54,867 nt of DNA. Source: an uncultured Bacteroidota bacterium (GTDB lineage Bacteria; Bacteroidota; Bacteroidia; Flavobacteriales; BACL11). Below, piece after piece: positions 36,502-44,866 of this stretch. Made by a program: the position numbers and the translations under genes. Within the stretch, counting starts at the first letter, position 1. Each line of letters opens with the position of its first letter. The stretch is taken from contig CACOJQ010000005.1 of NCBI GenBank assembly GCA_902627575.1, positions 1 to 54,867 of the forward strand, written 5' to 3'. The notes beneath the pieces were generated by a model that had not been told where the DNA came from, did no database searches, and worked only from the letters and a program-made list of their open reading frames with translations.

Positions 36502-37584
36502 TTATTTTTGTCCAAATTCCATTAAATACGATTTGATAAATGGATTAATATCTCCATCTAATACAGCTTCAGGATTTGTAGTTTCATAATTTGTTCTTAT
36601 ATCTTTAACTAATTTATAGGGGTGAAGAACATAATTTCGTATTTGTGAGCCCCATTCTATTTTTTTCTTTGAATTATTTAATTTTTCTTTCTCGACTTGT
36701 AATTTTCTTATTTCGAGCTCATAAAGTTGAGATTTTAATAATTGCAATGCTTTGTTTTTATTTTCTAACTGTGATCTTGACTCTGAATTTTCAATTGTTA
36801 TACCTGTTGGCTGATGTTTTAGTCTAACAGCAGATTCTGTTTTATTTACCCCTTGTCCTCCAGCTCCGCTTGCTCTAAAAGTATCCCAACTTATATCAGA
36901 AGGGTCTACATCTATGCTAATACTTTCATCAGCTAATGGATAAACAAAAACTGAGGCAAAAGAAGTATGTCTTTTGGCATTAGAATCAAATGGTGATATT
37001 CTCACCAATCTATGAACACCATTTTCTCCCTTCAGATGACCAAAAGCAAAATCTCCTTCAAATTCCAAAGTTACAGATTTAATTCCAGCAGGTTCAGCTT
37101 TTTGAAAATCAATTGTTTTAACTTTGTAATTATTTTTATCTCCCCACATCATATACATACGCATAATCATTTCTGCCCAATCTTGACTTTCTGTACCTCC
37201 AGCCCCAGGTGTAACTAACATTATAGCTGTTAAATTATCCTCATCAGCACTTAACATATTTTTGAATTCTAATTCCTCAATATACTGTGTTGTTGCTTTT
37301 ATTTGTGTATCTACTTCATTTTCATCTGCTCCGAGCTCTAACAAAACCTCGACATCTTCAATACTCTTTTTTACTAAGTTATAGAGATCAATCCATATTT
37401 TTAATTTATTTATTTCTTTTAGAATTTTTTTTGCTTTATTGCTATTATTCCAAAATTTTTCTGTTTGAGTTTCATCTTCTAAACTCTGTATTTTTTTTTG
37501 TTTATTTTTTATATCCAGTACTCTCCAAAGTTCATTTTTTCTTGAGGTAAGTTGGGATATATTTTCTTTATAGCTATTCATCAT
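36502..37584 (-). CDS. prfB: Peptide chain release factor 2, uninterrupted frame
   Basis: RF2 ends translation at UGA and UAA codons. 360 residues with the catalytic GGQ in ASGAGGQGVNKTESAVRL, the stop-codon recognition SPF motif in RISPFDSNAKRH, and an N-terminal helical domain. The coding frame is continuous. At the position where many bacteria carry the autoregulatory CUU-UGA +1 frameshift (after the LTSRKNELWRVL block) the sequence simply reads CTG GAT, so no in-frame UGA is present. It lies 8 bp downstream of recX. Confidence 0.96.
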   Translation of the reverse strand: MMNSYKENISQLTSRKNELWRVLDIKNKQKKIQSLEDETQTEKFWNNSNKAKKILKEINKLKIWIDLYNLVKKSIEDVEVLLELGADENEVDTQIKATTQYIEELEFKNMLSADEDNLTAIMLVTPGAGGTESQDWAEMIMRMYMMWGDKNNYKVKTIDFQKAEPAGIKSVTLEFEGDFAFGHLKGENGVHRLVRISPFDSNAKRHTSFASVFVYPLADESISIDVDPSDISWDTFRASGAGGQGVNKTESAVRLKHQPTGITIENSESRSQLENKNKALQLLKSQLYELEIRKLQVEKEKLNNSKKKIEWGSQIRNYVLHPYKLVKDIRTNYETTNPEAVLDGDINPFIKSYLMEFGQK

Positions 37585-37591
37585 TTTAGTT

Positions 37592-38065
37592 CTAATAATT
37601 TTTCTCTTTAATTACCTCCCAAACCAAGTTTCTTTCAAATCCTTTGCTTATTAGAAATGCAGCTATTTTATTATTTTTAATTATAATATTTTTTTCTGAT
37701 GTATTTTCTTTTTTCTTATTATAAATTTTTTCCAATATATTTAAATATGAACAATCATCAATTTCATTTAAGCCTTCTGAAATACAATTTTTTGAAATGT
37801 TCTTTTTTTTTAACTCGTATTTTATCTTGTTCTTACCCCATTTTTTGATATTAAATTTTCCTCTGCAAAATGATTTAGCATATCTCATTTCATCTATATA
37901 GCTTTCATTAATTAAAATTTCAAGAATATGATCTTGGCTGTTTTGTGTGAGGCCCCAATTTCTTAATTTGTTAATCACATCTTGCTGACACCTGTCTTGA
38001 ATACTACAAAATTTTTTTAATCTTTCAATAGCAACTTTAATATTGTAAATTCTATTATTTGTCAT
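37592..38065 (-). CDS. recX: RecA regulator RecX
   Basis: 157 residues, all helical, with RecX three-helix repeats: ...FCSIQDRCQQDVINKLRNWGL, ILINESYIDEMRYAKSFCRGKF, WGKNKIKYELKKKNIS. The repeat boundaries and the RYAKSFxRGKF motif are characteristic. RecX binds and limits RecA filaments. recA is not in the window. The gene starts exactly 4 nt after a TAnnTTTG element, predicting a leaderless transcript. Confidence 0.9.
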   Translation of the reverse strand: MTNNRIYNIKVAIERLKKFCSIQDRCQQDVINKLRNWGLTQNSQDHILEILINESYIDEMRYAKSFCRGKFNIKKWGKNKIKYELKKKNISKNCISEGLNEIDDCSYLNILEKIYNKKKENTSEKNIIIKNNKIAAFLISKGFERNLVWEVIKEKNY

Positions 38066-38069
38066 AAAT

Positions 38070-38077
38070 CAAAAATA
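38070..38077 (-). promoter_or_regulatory. TAnnTTTG -7 element of recX (leaderless arrangement)
   Basis: The minus strand reads TATTTTTG, then ATTT, then the recX ATG. Since transcription starts a few nt after this element, the mRNA should begin at or next to the start codon. Confidence 0.55.
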
Positions 38078-38097
38078 CAATTAATCATTTTAAATAC

Positions 38098-38105
38098 TAA
38101 TTTTG
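38098..38105 (+). promoter_or_regulatory. TAnnTTTG -7 element of the MFS gene (leaderless arrangement)
   Basis: TAATTTTG, then CAAT, then the ATG at 38110. It mirrors the divergent recX element; the two elements are separated by 20 bp and face away from each other. Confidence 0.55.
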
Positions 38106-38109
38106 CAAT

Positions 38110-39396
38110 ATGAAAAATAAAAAGGCAATCTATCTTCTTTTTTTAGCAAATATTATTTCTGGAATAGCTCAAGGAATAAGTATGTTGGCAATACCATGGT
38201 ATTTTGCTGAAGTTTCAAGAACTGATTTTTTTTGGAATTTTTATTTAATAATTACTTTTTTAACTCTTTTTTGGGGTGTTTATGCTGGTACTCTAGTAGA
38301 TAGATATTGTAGAAAAAAATTATTTATAATAGTTAATTGCATATGTGGGCTATTAATTGGTAGTATTGCTTTAACAGGCTTATATTCAAATTTAGAAATT
38401 AATTACTCTGATTTTTTGGTTGTTTCAGTTTTTGCTGTCACCATATTCAATTATAATGTTCACTACCCAAATTTATATGCATTTGGTCAAGAAATTACAG
38501 AGAAAAAATATTATGGAAACTTAAATTCTTATATTGAAGTTCAGGGGCAAGTAACATCAGTACTTGCTGGTGCATTTGCAGCTATTCTGTTGACAGGTAC
38601 TGAAAATCAAATTTTAGAAATTGGAGGTATAAAATTTAATTTACCTTTAGATATACAAAAATGGAACATATATGAGATTTTTTTGTTAGATGCAATAACA
38701 TATCTATTTGTAATTTTAATATTCTCATTAATTAGATATACTTCGATTTCAACAGATAAAAAGCATAAAGAGGGTATTATAAATAGGTTGAAAGGAGGTT
38801 TCTTATTTCTTAAAGGAGAACCTGTTATTTTTGTTTTTGGTTTAGCATCTTATATGTTGTTTGCATTTACTCTTGTTGAAATCCATGTTTTATTGCCAGA
38901 TTATGTAAAAAAGTTTTTGTTGTCAGAAGGTAATGTATTTGCTTCTGCCGAAATATATTATTCTTTTGGAGCTATATTTTCTGGCCTAATGATTATAAGA
39001 CTATTTAAAAATATCAAAACAGTATTTGCTGTTATTATTCTTATGTCTACAGCAACGTTATCATATTATTTTCTAACGTATATTGACATTTTATGGTATT
39101 TCTTTTTAGCGAATTTTGTAATTGGAATTACAAATGCGGGTGTTAGAATTTTAAGAACAACTTATATTTTTCATCATGTTCCAAATAACTTAATTGGAAG
39201 AACTAATTCTGTATTTGGAACTTTAAATATTGTGGTTCGGATGTTACTTATTGGTATTTTATCTTTTTCATTTTTTCAAACTTCTGACAACATAAGGTAT
39301 GGTTTTATAGTAGGTTTAGGCCTAATGTTAGTATCCATAAGTGTTTTAATTATTTGGTCTAAAAGGATAGTTGGTTCTGAAAATATTGCTAATTAA
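38110..39396 (+). CDS. MFS transporter
   Basis: 428 residues with about 11-12 membrane segments and a large insertion between the halves (about 165-190). The motif-A-like GTLVDRYCRKKLF between helices 2 and 3 places it in the major facilitator superfamily, nearest to macrolide-efflux-like permeases. The second half begins KGGFLFLKGEPVIFVFGLAS. Substrate unknown. It converges with rng, with an 8-nt overlap of the 3' ends. Confidence 0.8.
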   Translation: MKNKKAIYLLFLANIISGIAQGISMLAIPWYFAEVSRTDFFWNFYLIITFLTLFWGVYAGTLVDRYCRKKLFIIVNCICGLLIGSIALTGLYSNLEINYSDFLVVSVFAVTIFNYNVHYPNLYAFGQEITEKKYYGNLNSYIEVQGQVTSVLAGAFAAILLTGTENQILEIGGIKFNLPLDIQKWNIYEIFLLDAITYLFVILIFSLIRYTSISTDKKHKEGIINRLKGGFLFLKGEPVIFVFGLASYMLFAFTLVEIHVLLPDYVKKFLLSEGNVFASAEIYYSFGAIFSGLMIIRLFKNIKTVFAVIILMSTATLSYYFLTYIDILWYFFLANFVIGITNAGVRILRTTYIFHHVPNNLIGRTNSVFGTLNIVVRMLLIGILSFSFFQTSDNIRYGFIVGLGLMLVSISVLIIWSKRIVGSENIAN

Positions 39397-40924
39397 TGAT
39401 TGTGTATTGCAAAAGGTGTAGTCTATCGTCAGGACTAACTTTAATTTTACGATTGTATTTTTTACTCCATTTTGTACTAATTGATGATGAAAACCAACTT
39501 TTTCTTTGATTAATGTATGAGGCTGCAAATGGGTGTGTTGATATATGAATAGGTCCTTTTTGAGTTGAGGTCAACTTGTGAATTTTAGCTTCTATTTTAT
39601 CAACTAAAAGTAAGCTTGAATCAATTTTACCATTTCCAGAGCACATTGGGCAGTTTTCATCAGTATCTATATTCATTACTGGTTTTACTCTTTGTCTAGT
39701 TATTTGGATTAATCCAAATTTTGTTGGAGGAAGAACATTGTGTTTAGCTTTATCATTCTTCATAAACTCTTTAAGCTTTTCAGTAAGTAATTGCCTGTTT
39801 TTTTCTTCTTTCATATCAATAAAATCAACAACAATTATTCCACCCATATCTCTTAGACGTAATTGTCTGGCAACTTCTTGAGCAGCTTCTAAATTGACAA
39901 TAAGGGCATTTTCTTCTTGATCTTTTTTTGAATCAACTTTTTTGCCACTATTTACGTCAATTACGTGTAGAGCCTCAGTATGTTCAATTACAAGATACAC
40001 CCCTTTTTTCATAGTTACATTTTTACCAAATGAACCTTTAATCTGCTTTGTTACATTAAATTCTTGAAAAATAGGAGTAGTTTTATTATATAGCTTGATA
40101 TTCTTTTCTTTTTCTGGAGCAATCCTTGACAAGTATTCTTGAAGTTCAGTTTTTAATTGTTGATTATTAACATGAATTTTATTAAATTTTTCTCCAAGTA
40201 AGTCTCTTAAGATAGTTGATGCTTTGTTTAGTTCACCATGAATTTTAATTTTTGGCTTTGCATTTTTTAAATTTTTAGTAATTAATTGCCATTTTTTGTA
40301 TAAATTTTTTAAATCTCTATCAAGCTCTGCAACTTTTTTATCCTTTGCAACTGTCCTGATTATAACACCAAAACCGTGAGGTTTTATACTTCTAATTAAT
40401 TTTTTTAATCTTGTCTGTTCTTTAGCATCATCTATTTTTTGAGATATAGATACTTTATCAGAAAATGGAAGTAGGACCATATATCTTCCAGCTAAAGAGA
40501 TTTCTGTTGTAAGTCTTGGCCCTTTAGTAGATATAGGTTCTTTAGAAATTTGTGTTAGTAATTGATCACCACTTTTTAATACGGCGCTTATAGAGCCCTC
40601 TTTGTCTATAGTTTTTTCTTTTTTAAAATTTTTTAATGATGCTGTATTTAGTTTTTGATTTATCCCTTGATGTGTAAATTTTTTGTAAGAGTTATAGTGT
40701 GGTCCTAAGTCTAAATAGTGTAAGAATCCATCTCTTTCATATCCAACATTTACAAATGCAGCATTTAAACCAGGCACAGTTTTTCTGACTTTAGCTAGAT
40801 AAATATCACCTACAGAAAAATCATTATCGTGTTTTTCTTTGTGAAATTCAATAAGAAGACCATCACGCAAAAGAGCTAACGCTACTTCAGTTGGCCTTGA
40901 ATCGATAATTAAATCATATTTCAT
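39389..40924 (-). CDS. rng: Ribonuclease E/G family enzyme
   Basis: 511 residues, the RNase G-like length without the RNase E C-terminal scaffold. Order: an N-terminal S1 domain (VGDIYLAKVRKTVPGLNAAF, FVNVGYERDGFLHY), a 5'-sensor region, a DNase I-like catalytic domain with the two metal-binding Asp motifs HVIDVNSGK and VDFIDMK, the zinc-link CPMCSGNGK (CxxC), and a small C-terminal domain. It processes rRNA and decays mRNA. It follows HU and a 29-residue basic gene, a gene order conserved in Bacteroidota. Confidence 0.95.
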   Translation of the reverse strand: MKYDLIIDSRPTEVALALLRDGLLIEFHKEKHDNDFSVGDIYLAKVRKTVPGLNAAFVNVGYERDGFLHYLDLGPHYNSYKKFTHQGINQKLNTASLKNFKKEKTIDKEGSISAVLKSGDQLLTQISKEPISTKGPRLTTEISLAGRYMVLLPFSDKVSISQKIDDAKEQTRLKKLIRSIKPHGFGVIIRTVAKDKKVAELDRDLKNLYKKWQLITKNLKNAKPKIKIHGELNKASTILRDLLGEKFNKIHVNNQQLKTELQEYLSRIAPEKEKNIKLYNKTTPIFQEFNVTKQIKGSFGKNVTMKKGVYLVIEHTEALHVIDVNSGKKVDSKKDQEENALIVNLEAAQEVARQLRLRDMGGIIVVDFIDMKEEKNRQLLTEKLKEFMKNDKAKHNVLPPTKFGLIQITRQRVKPVMNIDTDENCPMCSGNGKIDSSLLLVDKIEAKIHKLTSTQKGPIHISTHPFAASYINQRKSWFSSSISTKWSKKYNRKIKVSPDDRLHLLQYTIIN

Positions 40925-40962
40925 GCCTTTCTAAATTTTTTTGGAGCTTTTAGAAACTAAAT

Positions 40963-41052
40963 TTATTTAGATTTATGTCTATTTTTTCTAGAACGTTTTT
41001 TGCGTTTGTGAACAGCTATTTTGAGTCTTTTCTTTTTTTTCGCTCCTGCCAT
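40963..41052 (-). CDS. 29-residue basic protein, AURKAIP1/COX24 (mS38)-like
   Basis: ATG at 41052, TAA at 40963-40965. The protein is MAGAKKKKRLK followed by IAVHKRKKRSRKNRHKSK, more than half Lys, Arg or His. The HKRKKRxRKxRHK core matches the C-terminal tail of the mitochondrial ribosomal protein mS38/AURKAIP1. Small proteins of this kind recur in Bacteroidota between HU and RNase G. It is probably a ribosome-bound peptide that threads into rRNA (family inference). It lies 34 bp after HU and 38 bp before rng, all co-oriented. Usually missed because of its size. Confidence 0.78.
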   Translation of the reverse strand: MAGAKKKKRLKIAVHKRKKRSRKNRHKSK

Positions 41053-41086
41053 ATAATTTATATTTTTTTACAAAAAAAACAGAAAT

Positions 41087-41371
41087 TTATTTAACATTTT
41101 CTTTGACTTTTTTAACGAAAGTCCTTGAGGGCTTAAATGCTGGTATGTGATGTTCAGGGATTATAATTGTTGTGTTTTTTTTGATATTTCTTCCTGTTTT
41201 TTCAGCTCTTTTTTTTGCTTTAAAAGTTCCGAAACCTCTAAGAAACACTGATTCATTTATTGAAATAGAGTGTTTAATTTCTTTCATCATAGATTCAATT
41301 ACCGCTAATGTGGTAAGTTTTTCAATGCCTGTAACTTCTGATATTCTACTAGCAAGCTCTGCTTTAGTCAT
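41087..41371 (-). CDS. HU/IHF-family DNA-binding protein
   Basis: 94 residues, the standard HU length. The helical N-terminal dimer part starts MTKAELASRISEVTGIEK, then VFLRGFGTFKAKKRAEKTGRN leads into the beta arm with IPEHHIPAFKPSRTFVKKVK; the Pro in IPAFKPS is the residue that inserts into the DNA minor groove. It is a nucleoid protein that bends DNA. It is divergent from mutY. Confidence 0.95.
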   Translation of the reverse strand: MTKAELASRISEVTGIEKLTTLAVIESMMKEIKHSISINESVFLRGFGTFKAKKRAEKTGRNIKKNTTIIIPEHHIPAFKPSRTFVKKVKENVK

Positions 41372-41413
41372 TTCTATTTTTTTGTTTTAGTTTTCTTCAT
41401 TAATTTTGAGGCG

Positions 41414-41421
41414 CAAATATA
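41414..41421 (-). promoter_or_regulatory. TAnnTTTG -7 element of the HU operon
   Basis: The minus strand reads TATATTTG followed by CG, 42 bp before the HU ATG. A plus-strand TAATTTTG (41401-41408) lies just beyond it and might serve mutY with a leader of about 80 nt; that second assignment is weak. Confidence 0.5.
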
Positions 41422-41494
41422 TTTAAAATAATTTGCTGGACTATTTATATAGTCAATTTTTTTAACTGTTTCATTTCTCATTAATTTAAATTAC

Positions 41495-42538
41495 ATGGTT
41501 TTTTGTAACACACTATTAAAATGGTACGATTTAAATAAAAGAGAATTGCCATGGAGAAAAACAAGAGACCCTTATGTAATTTGGATTTCAGAAATAATAT
41601 TACAACAAACAAGAGTCAGTCAAGGACTTCCTTACTTTTCTAAATTTATCGAATCATTTCCCTCCTTGTTAGATCTAGCTAATGCACAAGAAGAAGAAGT
41701 ATTAAAATTATGGCAAGGATTAGGTTATTATTCAAGAGCTAGAAATTTACATTATACAGCAAAATGTATTGCTGAAAAGTATGATGGGATTTTTCCTTCA
41801 AACTATGAAGATATTCTATCACTAAAGGGCGTAGGTAATTATACTGCAGCAGCAATATCTTCCTTTGCATTTGATCTTTCATTACCAGTAGTTGATGGAA
41901 ATGTTGTCAGAGTTTTAAGTAGAATATTTGGAGTTGAGACACCTTTTGAATCATTTTCTGGTAAAAAAAAGTTTTATGATCTTGCTGCTAAATTATTGGA
42001 TAACAAAAGACACTCAGAATATAATCAGGCTATAATGGATTTTGGTGCACTATGTTGTACTCCAAAAATTCCTAAATGTGAAAGTTGCCCCTTTGTCTCA
42101 ATGTGTATAGCTTATAATACTAACAACATAAATAAGCTTCCAGTTAAGTTAAAGAAAATTAAAATAACAAATAGATTTTTAAATTATTTAATTATTAATC
42201 ATGAAGAACAATTTATTTTTTCAAAAATTAATAAAGGTATTTGGAAAGGAATGTATCAGTTCCCTTATATTGAGGTAGAAAAAAAAATAAATAAAAATGA
42301 ACTATTTGAAGAAGAAAATTGGAAAATTTTTTTTTGTGATTATAAATATAAAGTTATAGCCTCATCTAAAGTTTATTTACATAAATTATCACATCAAAAT
42401 ATTTATGCTACATTTTGGTTTATTAATGTTCAAAATCTTAATAAAAAAAATTTTAAATGTGTAAGTAAACAAGAGTTGATGCAGCTTCCTGTTCCGAGAT
42501 TGATTGAGAAATTTATTAACGACTATAAATTGATATAG
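41495..42538 (+). CDS. mutY: Adenine DNA glycosylase MutY
   Basis: Removes adenine mispaired with 8-oxoguanine. 347 residues: HhH-GPD domain with catalytic Glu in ISEIILQQTRV, helix-hairpin-helix LKGVGNYTAAAI, and catalytic Asp in VVDGNVVRVLSR. A [4Fe-4S] loop CCTPKIPKCESCPFVSMC has the C-x6-C-x2-C-x5-C spacing. A C-terminal Nudix-like domain (about 225-347) follows and recognises 8-oxoG. First of the conserved mutY-ssb-gldE-gldD block. Confidence 0.97.
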   Translation: MVFCNTLLKWYDLNKRELPWRKTRDPYVIWISEIILQQTRVSQGLPYFSKFIESFPSLLDLANAQEEEVLKLWQGLGYYSRARNLHYTAKCIAEKYDGIFPSNYEDILSLKGVGNYTAAAISSFAFDLSLPVVDGNVVRVLSRIFGVETPFESFSGKKKFYDLAAKLLDNKRHSEYNQAIMDFGALCCTPKIPKCESCPFVSMCIAYNTNNINKLPVKLKKIKITNRFLNYLIINHEEQFIFSKINKGIWKGMYQFPYIEVEKKINKNELFEEENWKIFFCDYKYKVIASSKVYLHKLSHQNIYATFWFINVQNLNKKNFKCVSKQELMQLPVPRLIEKFINDYKLI

Positions 42539-42546
42539 AAATTATG

Positions 42547-42554
42547 TATATTTG
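42547..42554 (+). promoter_or_regulatory. TAnnTTTG -7 element of ssb
   Basis: TATATTTG is exact consensus and ends 27 nt before the ssb ATG, the same distance as for rplU. It allows ssb-gldE-gldD expression apart from mutY. Confidence 0.55.
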
Positions 42555-42581
42555 TTAAAGTAAATAATAATTTAGAAATAT

Positions 42582-42992
42582 ATGTCGGGAGTTAATAAAG
42601 TTATTTTATTAGGCAATTTAGGAAAAGATCCTGAAGTTAGATATTTAGACAGTGGAGTTGCTGTAGCAAATTTTTCATTAGCTACAACTGAAAACTATAG
42701 GAACAAACAAGGAGAGCGTGTCAGTCAAACAGAATGGCACAATGTTGTTTTTTGGAGAGGATTAGCAGAAGTTGCAGAAAAATATTTAAAAAAAGGTGAT
42801 AGCATTTATCTTGAAGGAAAAATTAGAACAAGAAAATGGGAAGATAAAGATGGTAATACTAGATACAGTACGGAGGTTTTGGCTGATAATATGACTATGT
42901 TGGGTAAAAAGAATTCACAAGATTCTGCTAGCCAAGAATTAACAACAAATGAAAAATCAGTTTCCAATGATGAAGATGATTTACCATTTTAA
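42582..42992 (+). CDS. ssb: Single-stranded DNA-binding protein
   Basis: 136 residues. An N-terminal OB fold (about 1-108) starts [20 protein letters not shown] and includes [25 protein letters not shown] short disordered linker leads to the acidic C-terminal tip DDLPF that recruits repair proteins. It protects ssDNA in replication and repair. It lies upstream of gldE, as in other gliding Bacteroidota. Confidence 0.97.
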   Translation: MSGVNKVILLGNLGKDPEVRYLDSGVAVANFSLATTENYRNKQGERVSQTEWHNVVFWRGLAEVAEKYLKKGDSIYLEGKIRTRKWEDKDGNTRYSTEVLADNMTMLGKKNSQDSASQELTTNEKSVSNDEDDLPF

Positions 42993-43008
42993 TTTAAATT
43001 TTATTTAA

Positions 43009-44319
43009 TTGGAAGATGTAGTCCCCATCAACTTTCTGCTTTCAGTATTTAGTGGTATTGAAATTAATTTATTTAGTTTTGATAGTATTATATGTATAAC
43101 AATAATTTGTTTACTTTTAGTTTCATCTGCATTCATATCTGCATCAGAAGTAGCTTTTTTTTCTCTTTCATATTCTGATAGACAGAAGATAAATAATGAA
43201 AACGTCCATAATTTACTTAAAAACCCAAATAGATTGTTAGCAACAATTTTGATTATTAATAATTTTATAAATGTTGCAATTGTTGTAGTGACATCATACC
43301 TTACTTCTGTTGCAATTAAATTCCCAAAAGATTCTGCATTGGAATTAATTTTTCAGTTTGTTATTATTACTTTTTTACTTTTATTATTTGGAGAAATTTT
43401 ACCAAAAGTTTATGCAAATAGTAATGCCGTTTCATTCTCAAATCGCATGAGTAAATTGCTTGTTTTTTTAAATAAGTTAGTATATCCAATTAGTTTTTTG
43501 TTATTGAATATTACTAAATTTGTAGATGCGCAGTTAAAGGCTAGGCAAAAGAAAATTTCTGTTGAGGATATATCAAAAGCACTTGATATTACTGAACACG
43601 AAAGCAAAGAAAGTGAAAGAAGAATTCTTAGATCAATAGTTGAATTTGGAAATATTGATGTGAAAGAAATTATGAAATCAAGAGTTGATATTGCAGCTAT
43701 TGACAAATCTTTCGATTTTAAATCAGTATTAGAAATTATTTTGCGATCAGGTTTTTCTAGAATTCCAGTTTTCGACCAACAAATAGATAAGGTAGTTGGT
43801 ATATTATATATCAAAGATTTATTACCTCATTTAGATGAGCATGCAAATTTTTCTTGGTATAAATTATGTAGACCTGCCTACTTTGTTCCTGAAACTAAAA
43901 TGATCAATGATTTGTTAAAAGAATTTCAATCAAAAAAAAATCATCTAGCTATAGTAGTTGATGAATATGGCGGGACATCTGGGTTAGTGACATTAGAAGA
44001 TGTACTTGAAGAAATAGTAGGTGAAATTAACGACGAATTTGATATTGAAGAAAATATATATTCTGTACTGGATGAATCCAATTATATATTTGATGGAAAG
44101 ATTTCTTTAAATGATTTTTCAAAGATTGTTAGAGTTGATTCAGATTTTTTTGATAATATTTCAGGAGAATTTGATACTTTAGCTGGCTTAGTTCTAGAGC
44201 TTCACGGTAGTATGCCCAAATTAGGCGCTGTTTGTCAATTTGCTTCATTCACATTTAAAGTTGAATCTGCTGATTTACGTAGAATAAAAAGATTAAAGGT
44301 AACTATTGATGCAAAATAA
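43009..44319 (+). CDS. gldE: Gliding motility-associated protein GldE
   Basis: 436 residues of CNNM (about four membrane segments, 30-180), paired CBS domains (about 215-335, with LAIVVDEYGGTSGLVTLEDV) and a CorC_HlyC domain (about 345-436, with GEFDTLAGLVLEL). Identification as GldE rests on this architecture plus position between ssb and gldD, which is diagnostic. In Flavobacterium johnsoniae it is linked to gliding and supports GldD function. The start is TTG at 43009; the first in-frame ATG lies far inside the membrane domain. Confidence 0.93.
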   Translation: MEDVVPINFLLSVFSGIEINLFSFDSIICITIICLLLVSSAFISASEVAFFSLSYSDRQKINNENVHNLLKNPNRLLATILIINNFINVAIVVVTSYLTSVAIKFPKDSALELIFQFVIITFLLLLFGEILPKVYANSNAVSFSNRMSKLLVFLNKLVYPISFLLLNITKFVDAQLKARQKKISVEDISKALDITEHESKESERRILRSIVEFGNIDVKEIMKSRVDIAAIDKSFDFKSVLEIILRSGFSRIPVFDQQIDKVVGILYIKDLLPHLDEHANFSWYKLCRPAYFVPETKMINDLLKEFQSKKNHLAIVVDEYGGTSGLVTLEDVLEEIVGEINDEFDIEENIYSVLDESNYIFDGKISLNDFSKIVRVDSDFFDNISGEFDTLAGLVLELHGSMPKLGAVCQFASFTFKVESADLRRIKRLKVTIDAK

Positions 44320-44863
44320 AGCAGTTTTTATATTAGTTGTACTAGCTTTTTTAATTGCATGTTCTAATAACAGATATACACCTGTTCCTAAAGCTTATCA
44401 TAAAATTCATTTACCAAAAAAACAATATGAAAAAGTAAGTTTTAACAATTTTTTTTTATTTCAAAAGCCAGCGTATAGTCAATTCAATTATTTAGATAAG
44501 CAGAGTTTTAATATTGAATTTAAAGATTTAAATGCCACACTTCATTTTTCGTATTACATTTTGCAAAATGATTTATTAGAACATGTAAAATACTGTAATT
44601 ATTTAGCTTACAAGCATGATTTTATGGCTGAATCCATTTCTGAAAATACATTTATAAATAAAAAAGAAAATGTTTTTGGCTTATTATATGATTATGACGG
44701 AGCAACAGCAACATCAACACAGTTTTATCTTACTGACAGTATAAATCATTTTGTGAGAGGAGCCTTATATTTTAATTTTGAAGTTACAGATTCTATTTCT
44801 CCAATAAACAGCTTTTTAAAAGAAGATGTTCGTTATATGATTGAATCATTAGTTTGGCAGTAA
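44309..44863 (+). CDS. gldD: Gliding motility lipoprotein GldD
   Basis: About 184 residues. A signal peptide with lipobox FLIAC is followed by NNRYTPVPKAYHKIHLPKKQYEK, the typical GldD opening of Pro/Tyr-rich motifs. The rest is a compact beta-rich domain with GLLYDYDGATATSTQFYLTD. I prefer the ATG at 44309 to a TTG one codon earlier. The gene overlaps gldE by 11 nt. Family role: needed for gliding and for type IX secretion in F. johnsoniae; exact action is unclear. Its presence agrees with the T9SS sorting domain on the first gene. Confidence 0.92.
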   Translation: MQNKAVFILVVLAFLIACSNNRYTPVPKAYHKIHLPKKQYEKVSFNNFFLFQKPAYSQFNYLDKQSFNIEFKDLNATLHFSYYILQNDLLEHVKYCNYLAYKHDFMAESISENTFINKKENVFGLLYDYDGATATSTQFYLTDSINHFVRGALYFNFEVTDSISPINSFLKEDVRYMIESLVWQ

Positions 44864-44866
44864 ATA

